Assembly: GCF_018143015.1 (NCBI RefSeq)
Contig: NC_054740.1
Coordinates: 37,946,180-38,010,179 of the forward strand
Reading direction: 5' to 3'
DNA length: 64,000 bases
Source: Lytechinus variegatus
Lineage: Eukaryota; Echinodermata; Echinoidea; Temnopleuroida; Toxopneustidae
In this document: positions 22,301 through 42,265 of the stretch, one piece after another
Layout of the letters: every line of letters begins with the position of its first letter
Numbering within the stretch: position 1 is the first letter of the stretch
Translations under genes and position numbers: made by a program
The notes under the pieces: generated by a model
What the model saw: the letters and a program-made list of their open reading frames with translations, nothing else
What the model was told of the DNA's origin: nothing
Databases searched by the model: none

Positions 22301-24799
22301 TATGCCTCATTTGTCAAACTCATCAATTGTAAAACACAGTAGCTGTGGTGCTATTACAGTAATATGTTACTGAATATTTGATAAATAATTGGTTGATATT
22401 CTTGATCCTAGAGCCTGTTGCATAAAACTGTAGTCACTATTGTTATTGCCATTCAATGGTAACTTCACCAAAATCCTTGATTCTGATTAGCTGTTGAGTA
22501 TCATAACTATGCTACATGGTAGTTACCATTGAATGGCAAAAAGTATGATAGTAACTTTTATGCGAACAGGGTGAGAATACACATTCCTTCAATCTGTTAT
22601 TACTGTATCCCAGGATATGAGAAGCCAACATGCTGACCTCCACCACAACTCAGAGCTGCGTCGCCTGGCTCGGGCCGAGGAGCGCAAGCGAATGGAGGCG
22701 GAGCATGCCCTCTCACTGGAGGAAGAACTTGAGAGAATGCGAATGGAGGTCGATCACCAGAAGGCAGAGATTCAGGTAATAATCTTGTCTCCTGGAACCA
22801 TTGTTCCCTGTACAAAGCCTATGGGGAATCACAGATATAAGTTGTCAACCCCGGGGGCCAGTCAAATGTATTGCTGTACACACGCGTGGCCAAATTATTT
22901 CCAAACACACCCCAAACAAGTTTTTCTCTGTGTGCAAAATAACCCCATAAACAAGTTTATTGCGGGCTTTATTTACGCATTTCTTACGCACAGGTGTAGA
23001 TCATAAGGCAATTTTACATTTCTAGAACCCTATCCGATAGGTAAACTGTTGTGCTTTGCTTGTTTACAGCTAAGATCAGCCAACGGAGGAGCTGGGTACA
23101 GTCAGGAACAGGCCATGCAGATAGAGATGAGTCTTGTGAAGGAGAGAGAGGAGCGTCGGGTGGTGACCATGCAGCTCCAGGCCATGGACGCAGAGAAGGC
23201 CCTCCTCATCGCAGAACTCGACGAGGCTTATCTCAAACACAAGGAGGAGATGGAGATCCAACAGCTTCAGCATTTTCAGGTATAAGAAAAATATAGTATA
23301 GTTATATGACTTAGTGGACACCTGTCCAGAAACCGGTCTTTAGTGGCCATTAAAGTTATCTCCCATTTTGGAAAGAATAATGCTGTCCGTTGACAAAAGG
23401 AAACAGCTCTTTGGAATGAATTTCTTACTAAATGGGGTATATATGTCTTTAGTGTCCATTAAAATTATCTCCCATTTTGAAAAGAATGTTGGGAATGACT
23501 CGCTGACAAAAGGAAACAGCTTTTTGGAATGATTTTCTTAGTAAATGGGGAAAATGCGTCAAAGACTTTAATACTTGCTTGTAGTAGTAGTAGCAGGAAT
23601 AAGTATTTGGTCATTTGAAAGAATATAGCATACCTACTGATTGCCTTCAGTCAATATGGACATCACTATTTGAGAATGGGTGGGAGAAAAAATAAAGTAA
23701 CAAACTTGTACCCTTGTGATTCTTTTTTCTGAACTCTAACCAATAAGTTACTAAAATTTGACCGTTAGAATCTTTTTCAGTGGATGCTATTGCAATCCTT
23801 TCAATACTTTCACAGCCAAAAAAAATTCATCCATAAGATTAAACAACAAACAACTTTGATCTTGTTATATTTGTTCACTCAGACATTCCGTAACTACCGG
23901 GAGGCCTTTGAGGAGCAGAAGATGGCCCTAGAGCAGCGATACCGGACCCTGTTAGAAGATGCCATCCAGGATGCAGTCTTTCTCTCCGCGAGAAACTCCG
24001 AACTGGAGCAAGAGAATCAAGCTATCAAACAAGGCAAGTATTCCAAGACACAAACAGCAGTATCTGGCTCCTCAAGGTTCACCTTAAGGACATCAAGGTT
24101 ATTTCATGAAACAAGTGCTCCTTGAGACTGTGTGACCTCAAGGACAGTTAGTTGGCCATGATCTGTGCCTTGGATGTCTAGGCCATTGCCTCGCTTGGCC
24201 TCAGAGGTCGAGCTGAAGTCTTTGACCTTGGGTCTAATGTGGTTTTGGAGTCAATGGCATCCATGATCATGGATGCCACGATCCATGGCATTTGCATTGA
24301 AGGTCTTAAGTCCTTAACCCTTGGCTTTGGCAGGAAAATTTTCAGAAAAGGAGGTAATAATAATTTCAGGAATTCATAATAATATATTCTCATTATCAAA
24401 TGCAAGATAAACAATTATGTTTGTAAATTTAATTATATAATACATGTAATCAGGGTTCAAGCTTGGACCAATTTTGTGCAAGGCAAGATAATGCACCAAA
24501 AATTTGCATTGTGCAAAAAACTGACTATGCCAGCTGGAAATACGATTGAATTTGGTACACATTCAGCAAATTTTAGATCTTTTTTTTTTTCAGAAAATTT
24601 GTGCCAGGCAACTCATCCAATTTGAACACAAGCTGTAGGGTAATTGCTGGGTGACTCCAGCCAGCATGGTTACAACCCTGCATGTAGTATTATGTTCTTG
24701 ATGGTTTTGTTGACAGATGTCGCTGAGTTAAAGGACAAGGTTTCTATGCTGGGAGGCAGTTCAAGGAGCAGGCCGTCTTCAGCTGCAAGCTTACGCTAG
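7319..24799 (+). CDS. Kinesin-like protein with degenerate motor (19 coding exons, 5' end missing)
   Basis: Exons: 7319-7474, 7869-7916, 8554-8700, 9449-9520, 11677-11756, 12582-12701, 14493-14584, 15766-15796, 16923-17022, 17589-17726, 18262-18378, 18797-18901, 20066-20158, 21175-21271, 21879-22021, 22614-22775, 23070-23279, 23883-24033, 24717-24799 (stop TAG). All phases match, giving 714 residues. An in-frame stop lies just before the first exon, so the initiator ATG is in an exon I could not place. The motor is residues 9-320: [11 protein letters not shown]-loop GPTNSGKT (95-102), DLAGSE (236-241), [20 protein letters not shown]. Switch I, normally NxxSSRSH, reads KAHRARAH (203-210). The usual segment between DLAGSE and LGxVISAL is about 13 residues short. 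Residues 329-690 are charged and coiled-coil-like; the tail is Ser/Arg rich. WEEKERQ at 380 recalls the kinesin-3 post-motor region, but the subfamily is unproven. As a kinesin it should act on microtubules. Confidence 0.9.
8461..8543. repeat. (ATT)n microsatellite
   Basis: An imperfect ATT/ATC trinucleotide run ends ten bases before the splice acceptor of kinesin coding exon 3. It forms part of the T-rich tract upstream of that acceptor. Confidence 0.9.
9150..9186 (-). repeat. tRNA-derived SINE fragment (box A end)
   Basis: The reverse complement reads GGGGCGTCGTGGTCTAGTGG followed by TTAAGAC, which is typical of the tRNA-like head of a SINE. No box B or tail is clear, so this is only a 5' fragment in a kinesin intron. 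Confidence 0.4.
9544..9672. mobile_element. Short hairpin MITE, copy 1
   Basis: The arms CCCATAACCCAAAGCTTAGC and, at the far end, CTAATCTTTGTGTTATGGG are inverted. The loop carries TCTACAATTGATTGCATT. A sister copy is at 31283-31418, 3' of RPS3A. It lies in the intron after kinesin coding exon 4. Confidence 0.7.
9828..10590 (+). repeat. Tandem repeat (~170-bp unit) carrying DR1-like motifs
   Basis: Four to five diverged units of about 150-175 bp each contain GTCACATGACCAAGGTCAAA followed by GGTCATTTAGGGTCAATGAA and CTTTGGCC. Three units contain an exact AGGTCAAAGGTCA (9952, 10115, 10431); another has AGATCAAAGGTCA. The block sits in a kinesin intron. A second block of the same family is at 20333-20960. 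Confidence 0.85.
10591..11620 (+). repeat. Dispersed repeat with internal ~200-bp subrepeats
   Basis: The phrases TATGCTAATTTATGCGAAAT, TTATTCATAAATCACA and AGCTNCATGAGGTTCACC recur three to four times. The stretch near 11510-11610 (CAATTTATGTCACC and GATGAGCTCCACATCATTG) is found inverted at 27480-27620, in the centre of a longer element. This is therefore part of the same family, probably lacking its G-rich ends. Confidence 0.65.
12731..13547. mobile_element. Palindromic MITE, TA-flanked, copy 2
   Basis: The ends are CAGTGCGTCCCAGAATAAAC and its inverse TTTTCTGGGACGCACTG, with TA on each side. The long inner arms match each other and copy 1 at 29-806. It lies in the intron between kinesin coding exons 6 and 7. 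Both copies have nearly the same length and order, which suggests recent activity of the family. Confidence 0.85.
13555..13790 (-). repeat. tRNA-derived SINE, reverse orientation
   Basis: On the minus strand a box-B-like GTGGGTTCGAATCCCAGCCA is followed by the body (GGCAAATGGGTACCTGGCAG near 13680-13660, and CACCGCGCTGTAAAAGGC). The layout is that of a tRNA-derived SINE with promoter box B at the head. I recognise the type from sea-urchin-like genomes, but the family name is not assigned. Confidence 0.6.
13893..14330 (+). repeat. Polypurine tract (GGA/GAA-rich)
   Basis: About 440 bases are almost entirely A and G on the plus strand, built from GAAGAAGGAGG-like units. It yields spurious lysine/arginine/glutamate-rich frames on one strand and serine/proline/leucine-rich frames on the other. 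It is intronic in the kinesin gene, about 160 bases before an exon. Confidence 0.9.
15839..16416. mobile_element. TTAA-flanked MITE (AGGAGAATGAAACCTTTGG ends)
   Basis: The left end AGGAGAATGAAACCTTTGGA is mirrored by TCCAAAGGTTTCATTTTCTT at the right, with TTAA on both sides. Inner arms such as GATGTGTGATGTCAC and its inverse also pair. It starts 42 bases after the 5' splice site of the 31-base kinesin exon. A partial copy is at 39325-39650. Confidence 0.8.
18436..18530 (+). repeat. Degenerate tRNA-derived SINE fragment
   Basis: A box-A-like TGGATCAGTGGGTAAGTC and, 35 bases on, a worn box-B-like GGTCACGGATTCAGATC have the spacing of a tRNA promoter. No tail is recognised. Confidence 0.4.
19140..19745. 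mobile_element. Terminal-inverted-repeat element in kinesin intron
   Basis: The left end GCCCGGTGGGGTCACTCAAT is mirrored by GAGTGACCCCACCGGGGGC at the right. Further in, CATGACCTTTACCAAAT pairs with TTGTGGTAAAGGTCATACG. It is about 600 bp long and non-coding. The superfamily is not determined. Confidence 0.7.
20333..20960 (+). repeat. Second block of the GGTCAAAGGTCA tandem repeat
   Basis: Four diverged units are of the same family as 9828-10590: TTTTTGAAATGTCATCATAAC, then TCAGGTCACATGACCAAGGT and GGGTCAATGAAC. One exact AGGTCAAAGGTCA is at 20437; the others are worn. It is intronic in the kinesin gene. Confidence 0.8.
21503..21790 (+). repeat. tRNA-derived SINE
   Basis: The head GCCATGGTGTAGTGGTTCTG (box A) and GGTCGTGTGTTTGAATCCC (box B) have tRNA promoter spacing. 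The body follows (ATGTACCTGATAGGACATGA, CACTCCCCAGGGAGTGGATT) and a short tail. It ends about 90 bases before kinesin coding exon 15. Confidence 0.7.
22413..22571. mobile_element. Short hairpin MITE
   Basis: The arms CCTGTTGCATAAAACTGTAG and TAGTAACTTTTATGCGAACAGG pair, as do TTGCCATTCAATGGTAACTT and GTTACCATTGAATGGCAA inside them. A distinct but similar CCTGTTGCATAAAAC-type hairpin lies at 41931-42052. It is intronic. Confidence 0.7.
23335..23560 (+). repeat. Tandem duplication, ~112-bp unit
   Basis: The unit beginning GTCTTTAGTGGCCATTAAAG is repeated once, 112 bases later, as GTCTTTAGTGTCCATTAAAA. Both contain CTGACAAAAGGAAACAGC or a close variant. It is a plain intronic duplication in the kinesin gene. 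Confidence 0.75.
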
Positions 24800-26363
24800 A
24801 TCCACAATCCGTGGGAGCGATCGACATCCACAAACACAGAGGGCAGAAAATGGACAGAGAGTTTCATCAGTGGCCTGTTGCAGAAAGGTCTTGCATTTGA
24901 ATGCAACCCAAAAAAAAATCAAGCGCACCTACCCAACATGCACATTTTATTGGATGAAAATCAAAATGTGATTGATCGCCATGCTTTCTGCAAAAGGGCC
25001 CAAACTGTGAAGTTTGCCGTCTCATGTATCAATGAATCAATTCTTTTCTCTCTCTCTCTCTCTCTGAAATTTTCCATGGTAAATGAAGTTTTTTCCTTCA
25101 GGGAATTTTTTAGCGGTGGCTACTTTTCACAACCTTCTGCCTAAATCCATAACACTGGATAAGCAGTGAGTAATGATTTTCCTGTGCTCTTTTGAGCCTT
25201 TCGGGGGCAAATTCATTTCTTTCCCCCTGCTCCGCCTATTTTTCGAATTAGAAATTATGAATAGTATTTTATCCAGAAAGAAAAGTTCCTCTATCTGAAT
25301 TGTGCTTACAGCACCAAAATTATCGTGGCATAATTGATAATTGATAAACTTGAAATGACATGATCATTACTGATGTGGGAATTGTTTCAGAAGTAGACCA
25401 ACAAAGGCGGGAAGATAAAACCAAAAATATTTCCGCTCAAAACGTTATGAAGATCTACATTGTATTTCAGCAAAATCTTATAGTGCAATTAACATTCTAC
25501 TGTTTTCTCAGTGCAGCAATTTTGTTAGTTCGTGGAAAAAGAAGAGGTTTTTCAAGCATTTGATAAGTTGCAGACTTTTTCCACTTACACATACACTTCA
25601 TAGAAAATTGTTGGATTTTATAGTGAATGTATTTTGAGACGGATATATCAGACAAATTTATATGGATTAATACAGATTGAGCCTTTCTAGTTGTGATTTT
25701 ATTTATTGCACTTATCAGGAAAAGGATATATTGACAAAATTGTGGCAGTGTGCTCCAAATATTCTTAGAATTTACCAAGTGATATCAACGTTCGATGATT
25801 TATGCAAGAATTAATACCACCACCTTGATCAGCAAATCCTAATATCTCATTGCAATTCCGTCCTATTTATGATTGTATAAAACTTGAATTATGTGCAGCT
25901 ATTTTTATGAATATTATCATATATTTTCTGGAAAAAGAAATATGTAAATATTTTCTTAAATTTTGCTATATTTGCTGTGAGTTTCTTTTTTACCAAAAAA
26001 AAAATCAAGATCAATCTTGAATATATATATCTGTATATTTTGGAGAGTGATTAAAAATATATTTATTCTTGTAGATGAATCACTTATTGAAGTAAATATG
26101 TCAAGTAGATTTCATTTTATAGATGATGCATTACTGTAGAATAACTATGACCTAATTAAATAATTATGACCTCTCCTCAGTGTTGACCAACTCAAGTAGA
26201 TTAAGATTTTTTCTTCTCACTTAGTATATTATGGAGATGAGTAATACCAACATCTTTCACCCCCCCCCCTGTCATTCTTTGAAGAATGATCAACATGTTG
26301 GATGATGAATAATTGATATATATATATTATTTATCTTATAGTAATCATGGTTAGAAATATAAT
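24800..26363 (+). other. Kinesin 3' flank / probable 3' UTR
   Basis: After the kinesin stop there is no further coding region that I recognise. The stretch is AT-rich, contains a short CT run near 25050, and holds the likely 3' UTR. I could not choose one polyadenylation signal with confidence. Confidence 0.4.
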
Positions 26364-26778
26364 GGCCCAAATTTACGAAGATGGATTTGAAAACCCACGG
26401 TTGAGTCCATGGTTTATGTAGATTTCCTGTATAAATTACTCTTATTTTACTGCGTATCTGGCGCGTGTATAATAAAATATCCAATTCTGATGCGCGCTTT
26501 TGTCACAGTGCACCAATTTGAGGCCTGTTGCCCTGGTTATCCACGCTATTTTATTCACGAGTCCACTCTTCCAAACAGTGGACTCGTTGATAAAATAGGG
26601 TATAACCATGTCAACAGGCGTCAATTTGGCCCACTGTGAAAGAAGCGTGCATCAGCATTGGACATTTTTTAAACATGCGCCCGAAACGTTCTAAATTAAG
26701 CGTAATTTATACAGGAAATCTACATAAACCAGGGATTCAACCGTGGGTTTTCAAAACCACCTTAGTGAATTCGGGCCT
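26364..26778. mobile_element. Palindromic MITE (GGCCC ends)
   Basis: The left arm GGCCCAAATTTACGAAGATG and AACCCACGGTTGAGTCCATG are mirrored at the right by GATTCAACCGTGGGTTTTCA and TTAGTGAATTCGGGCC. Inner pairs include TTTATGTAGATTTCCTGTAT and its inverse. It is non-coding and lies between the convergent kinesin and RPS3A genes. Confidence 0.8.
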
Positions 26779-27030
26779 ATATCAAATGTAATTTCTTTGA
26801 GTATGTATGTAGGTGTTCCATTGTCTTTTTATATTAAATTTATTCAATATAATTCTTGATGTGTAACTGTGTCATTAATATCATAATGCTCATTGCAGTG
26901 TATCTTCTTAATCATAAAGCCTATCTTTAGTTTGGGTAAATCCCCAAAAGTTTACGTCACTGTTCCAATTCATTACAGAATTAAAAGCAGACACAAACCA
27001 GGAACCTCGATGACATTGCCTCAAATTTGG

Positions 27031-27210
27031 CCAGGTGGGTGTTTCATAAAGCTGTTCGTAAGTCAAGAGCGACTTTAAGAACGACTGGTGAACCCTTCTT
27101 ACGCGCTAAACCATCGCCAATTCAATATACCATTTACCACAAGAAAGGTTCACCAGTCGTCCTTAATGTCGCTCTTAACTTACAAACATCTTTATGAAAC
27201 ACAACCCAGG
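27031..27210. mobile_element. Short palindromic MITE (GTGTTTCATAAAG ends)
   Basis: The arms CCAGGTGGGTGTTTCATAAA and TTTATGAAACACAACCCAGG pair. Inside, GAGCGACTTTAAGAACGACT pairs with GTCGTCCTTAATGTCGCTC, and GGTGAACC with GGTTCACC. It is close to a perfect hairpin and intergenic. Confidence 0.8.
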
Positions 27211-27384
27211 TTCATTACCCATAAGATAACATTCTGAGCATAGGACTACAGACCCAATTGAATGACAATACAATAATTCACTACTTTATACACCCATACC
27301 ACAATTACACGTATTTTACCAAGTAGCAAAACGAGTGCATTTCCTGTCAAATTGTTGCATTTATGGGCTATTTCAAATCAAATA

Positions 27385-28370
27385 CTGGCGGGAGGGGTTA
27401 GTTTGAAGCCCCGCCTTCAGATCATGCCCGCTGATTCCACGATCACCAAAAAAAATTGCCAAGCCAATTGTAAACTACAACTGTTAAGTGAAATTTTCAA
27501 CTAGCACATCAATGATTTGGAGCTCATCCGGCATCTCGCAAAGAAATTTTACACAATTCTTAATTTCATCCCAGATGACATGGTAGTGAATTAAATTAGT
27601 GACATAAATTGAGGAAACAGAATTGACAGAGAAGCATTTTTTGTGATTTATGAATAGGCCCTAAATATTGTATAAATAAGCATAATTTCTAGTCAAAATC
27701 TCTAATTTCTGTGTAGAACTTTGATGAAACCTCATGTACATGTAGCTCTCAGATGGAACAAAAAAATTCAAAATAAGCATTTGTGATTATGAATAAATTT
27801 CGCATAAATTAGCACAATTTTTTCTAGTAAAATGTCAAAATTTTGTGTACGAGTTTGGTGGACCTCATGCAGCTCTATCACATGGAAGAAAAAAATCATA
27901 ATGATCGTTCAACAAATGAGTCATTTTCTGTGATTTATGAATAAATTGGCATGAATAACTTTTTACTCAAAATTTCAAAAATGCAGAAGTTTTAGGAACC
28001 TCATGAAGCTCATCAGATGGAATGATCATTAATAGCATAAAATAAATCCATTTAAACCAACAAAAGTAAAAAGAAATCAAATATTTTTGAATTTTGGCGG
28101 AAAACAATGAATTTGCATTGGATTTTGTAAACTAATTCACATTCTTGAGCAATTTTAGATTTAACATGCACTAAAATGTGACATTTTTTAACCGCATACC
28201 CCGAGATCACAAATTTGGTCTCAAAAGTTGCCCGAGATCGAAAAGTAGAAAGTCAGTGAGTGATGCGGTCAAAAAATTTCGTGCTACGGATTGATCACGA
28301 AATATGGTGAAGATGGGGGGCTGAATCAGCCCAACTCCCCCCCCCCCTGAGTCTTATTAGGATTAAGCTA
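27385..28370. repeat. Dispersed element with G/C-homopolymer ends, copy 1
   Basis: It starts GGCGGGAGGGGTTAGTTTGA, then CCGCTGATTCCACGATCACC, and ends with a GATCACGAAATATGGTGAAG stretch followed by GGGGGG, a short spacer and a C run. The centre carries, inverted, the sequence found at 10591-11620. Shorter relatives with the same two ends are at 31430-32215, 37383-38165 and 49493-50135. No coding frame is seen. Confidence 0.65.
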
Positions 28371-28414
28371 CCCTATGGTGGCACAAATGAATTGTGCATT
28401 GCATGGTACATTGA

Positions 28415-28945
28415 AGGGATGGTCCGGGCTGAAAGTATAGCTTAATAAATAGCGTAGAATTTACTGAGCAAAATGCCAAAAATTTCATCAAAATTGGATA
28501 ACAAAGTTATTGAATTTTAAAGTTTAGCAATATTTTGTGAAAACAGTCGTCATGAATATTCATGAGGTGGGCTGATGATGTCACATCCCCACTTGTTCTT
28601 ATTTTATGATATGAAATTAGGTTTATTCAAATTTTATCCTCAAAGAACTTGAAAAATTGGATTGACAACTAATTTAATGCATTAAATATGTATTGCTGAA
28701 ACTTACTTCATTATAAAGGAGACATTCAATTATGAAATGAAAAGAAAATATGATTTTATGTAATAACATAAGAAAACGGATAGTGGGTATGTGACATCAG
28801 CCCACCTAATGAATATTCACTACTGTTTTCACAACTTTGAACTTCAATAACTTTATTTGTGATCTGATTTTGATGAAATTTTTCAGCATTTTGCTCAGTG
28901 AATTCTACTCTGTATTAAGATATATTTTCAGCCCGGACCATCCCT
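28415..28945. mobile_element. TTAA-type MITE (AGGGATGGTCCGGGCTGAAA ends)
   Basis: The left end AGGGATGGTCCGGGCTGAAA and right end TTTTCAGCCCGGACCATCCCT are inverted. The flanks are TTGA (one change from TTAA) and TTAA. Inner arms such as TCATGAATATTCATGAGGTG with CACCTAATGAATATTCAC also pair. Confidence 0.85.
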
Positions 28946-29122
28946 TTAAATAACTAGTGCACATGAAATTTTCCCATCAGCATACACGCCAGTGTACTCT
29001 CTCCCATGTACTCTTTTTCTTGGAACGAGTCTTGCTTCTACACTATAGAGTACCTTCACCAACATCTTACATTATGCCTCATCTTCACAGATAACATCTT
29101 CTGTTCATTTTCCTTCTATTAA

Positions 29123-29696
29123 AGGTCAAGTCCATCCCAGCAAAATGTTGATTTGAATATAGAAAAATCAAAACTAGCATAACACTGAATTTCATCAAAA
29201 TCGGATGTAAAATAACAAAATTTATGGCATTTTAAAGTTTTGTTTACTTTTCACAAAACAGTGATATGCACAACTCAGTGACATGCAAATGAGTCGGTCA
29301 ATGATGTCTATCACTATTTTTTGTTTTTTATTGTTTGAATTATACAATATTTCATTTTTACAGATTTGACCAGAGACCGACTTGACCCAAACATATATTA
29401 TTAAACAATGCCAATTCCACATGTTCAGGGAGCAATTAATCACCGTTTTACTTGACAATGAGAAAATTAGAATATTTCATATAATGAAATACAAAAGAAA
29501 TAGTGGATGACGTCATCAGTCTCATTTGCATACCAACCAGGATGTGCATGTAACTGTTTTGTGAAATTGAGCAAAACTTTAAAATGTCATAACTTTTCTT
29601 ATTTTACATCCGATTTTGATGAAATTTTCAGCGTTATGCTTGTTAGATTTTTCTCTTTTTATTCAAATCGATTCTTTGTTGGGGTGGACTTGTCCT
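29123..29696. mobile_element. TTAA-flanked MITE (AGGTCAAGTCCATCC ends), copy C
   Basis: It is the same family as 3242-3829. The left end is AGGTCAAGTCCATCC, the right end GGGTGGACTTGTCCT, with TTAA on both sides and matching inner sequence (CATCCGATTTTGATGAAATT). It is intergenic. Confidence 0.85.
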
Positions 29697-30865
29697 TTAA
29701 GGAGGCAGTTATGATTGAATACATTGTCTCCACTGTATAGGTGCAACCTTTATGACCATCCTTTCTCCTGCTCCTGTCATCTCTCTGCTCTTTCCTTTCC
29801 GATGAATTTATATTTTTTCTTCACTTAAAATTATATATCCACAGGTACCTCAGGTACAGGTGTCTCAAAATTAACACCATGTGCATAGTCAATTGCCTGT
29901 GATCCCATCTCCAACAAGTGATGCCTGAAAACATATCTACATTTGAAATGGATAGGCTATTTAATATTGACCAGAGTGGGACAGGTTATAAGGAGACAAT
30001 TACGATTCCTTTTCTTTTCACATATGGAGGTAAAGCAGCAGTGGTTCTTATGATCTATAATTAATTTCCCATCTTTCCTGCCTTGGCTATCGGCTCGAAA
30101 GCTATCCCCGGACTTGCCAACTTCTAAGCCCAGGGATCGTTACTTCAACATTTTCGTCCGATATCATCCATCATTCCATCGATTTCTTTTTACTTATTTG
30201 ATACAATGCAACACCTTACAGCCGCACTCATTAATCAATAATGAATCATCTAATACTTGATCTATAATTAGATTTTAGTTGACCTCCCGAATATGATTTT
30301 CTCTCGTTTTACCAGTTGATTTCATTATACATTCTTCCCGTCTATTTAAGCAATATTTGATTTTATGCGATTTATGGTTTCACTTACACTTAGAACTCCT
30401 TTATGTAATTTGATCCGTCATATTGAAAATCTTTGCGTAATTAAATCAATTATGTATTGAATCCATTTTTTTACAATTGGTCTACTCTTTGTGTAACATC
30501 TTTACATGTTCTTATATTTGGGAAACATGTATATTTCAGCCACTGGCTGCCAATCATGTATTGCAAATAAACCATTACTATTTTTTACTATTCTACCTGT
30601 CCCTGATTTTGATTGGCTGAGCAGTGTTGCTACGGTAACTGTCCGATAAAAAGTAGACATGTCCTGTCATGATAGGCTCCTAAGATCTTGGCTCGACTCC
30701 CAACATTTGACAGCTCAAAGCTGGCTTTCATACGCATGTACCTGGTAAAAATTTCAACTGAATACAAGTGGAGGAACAGGAGAAATGCGCAGCATACAAG
30801 AAACATGCTTTTCACACCAATCACACAAAGGCAACACATAAAAAAGAACAAGAACACATATCATC

Positions 30866-30887
30866 TTTATTTTTTACATTTTTTATT
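30866..30887 (-). terminator. Probable RPS3A polyadenylation signals
   Basis: On the minus strand two AATAAA hexamers lie 16 bases apart (30887-30882 and 30871-30866), about 190 bases after the RPS3A stop. No AATAAA is seen between the stop and these. They give a 3' UTR of roughly 200 bases, which is long for a ribosomal protein transcript, so this remains a prediction. Confidence 0.5.
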
Positions 30888-31077
30888 TTGCACGGATTAT
30901 GCAAAGTTCGCTCACTGATGTATGGCAAACGGTAATTGGACAAGTTTCTGTAAACAATGGCGGTTGGCGGTGAATGGTCAGGACCGTTTTCTCTTCACAC
31001 AAGAGATAAGTCCCTTTGTGAAATGGTTTGGAATGGGATCGACTGTGGGGTGTGTTCTCTGATGTGGAGTTGTGTGT

Positions 31078-41022
<9,945 letters not shown>

Positions 41023-41038
41023 AGTTAGGGAGCTTATC

Positions 41039-41048
41039 AAAGAGGAAG
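41039..41048 (-). promoter_or_regulatory. Possible 5' TOP transcription start of RPS3A
   Basis: On the minus strand CTTCCTCTTT occurs 17 bases upstream of the RPS3A ATG. Ribosomal protein mRNAs typically begin with C followed by a short pyrimidine run (5' TOP), so transcription may start here. The call rests on position and composition only. Confidence 0.5.
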
Positions 41049-41930
41049 TGGCCTGCGAAGTGCATATTGGGATATGAGTTTTTAACGCTGAATGAAATCG
41101 GGAATGTGACAAATTCCGTTCCCCATTATTAGGTTTTCTGTATGCGAAGCATTAATAGTTTTATTAAATAAGTTCAGACTGCTTTCTTTTTTAACAAAAA
41201 TATACAAATTAATAAATTATACAATTTACCTTCATTCTACGCAATCTGCCACTGGCCAGGAGGACATGAAATATAATGAAATTTATCAAGCAGACGACGC
41301 ATTACTCGAACCGCTCAATTCAAGCGTGTGAAAAACTTAGCTATTTTTGTCTTTTTTTTAAAACTTGTTATGAAGCTAAGTTAGTCTGATATGTAGTTGG
41401 GAGGTCAGAAACATAATTCCATACCCCCTAAGTTCTAAAGAGAAATCTGCATCCACCCCTTGGCCAAATCTAAAACGCTAAAATGCCGTGTACCTATAAG
41501 TGTGCCCCTCGACCCTCGACCCCCCCCCCTTTGAAAGCCGATCGAGGACCTCAGGGGGGGCACTTACATTGACGAGTGGATAGTGGATACCATGCGCGAC
41601 CCCCCCCAAAAAAAAAAACCACGTAAAAAGGATGTCTTTTTCAAGATAGGGCACGTTACGTACGTAACGTGATAAGGGTGTCAAAAACACAAAATTAATG
41701 AAAAAAGGGTATTCATTTCGCTAGGAAACTATACGTGTTTTAGGGTCAAATTTGCGGGGATGATAAAACAAAATTATTTTTTTTTATAAAGGATGTCCTT
41801 TTTGCCTTTCATTATTTTTGCACTACGCGTTTAGAGTCCGATTTGCGCGAGATGTGGAAGGTGGGGCCGTACCATAGAGATGTAGCGTTATTAGTATATA
41901 TCTCTGTGGGCCGTACTTAACCAACTGGGG

Positions 41931-42052
41931 CCCGTTGCATAAAACCAGTTTTTGTCCTGTGTTAAAGTCAATAGCAGAATTTAGACTAATCTTAGTTTTC
42001 AGTTTTTACCAGAGTTTTCTCGGGTAAAAAGTTTTATGCAACAGGCCCCTGA
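41931..42052. mobile_element. Hairpin MITE nested in the TIR element
   Basis: The arms GGGGCCCGTTGCATAAAACC and GTTTTATGCAACAGGCCCC pair closely. They resemble the 22413-22571 hairpin ends (CCTGTTGCATAAAAC). It is non-coding. Confidence 0.75.
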
Positions 42053-42084
42053 TGTGTTAAGGTGAAAACCGATGACCGCCAGTG

Positions 42085-42265
42085 TGCGTGTATGAGTTTT
42101 TGTCAGAAGTGTATCAATCAGATATGATTATTTACGTCTGGGACCGACCTTTAACGTCACCATCCGAAAGACGTGACCAGGGCTCGAACCTCGAACCTCT
42201 GCATCAATTTGTAGCTTCCCCGCAGCTTGGATTATAGGCGCACGCCACAACGCCCACGGACCCGT
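42085..42265 (-). repeat. tRNA-derived SINE, reverse orientation
   Basis: On the minus strand GAGGTTCGAGGTTCGAGCCC (box B, partly doubled) lies downstream of GGCGTTGTGGCGTGCGCC (box A-like). It is followed by a body with CGTCTTTCGGATGGTGACGT and TTAAAGGTCGGTCCCAGACG. This is the layout of a tRNA-headed SINE. Confidence 0.65.
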
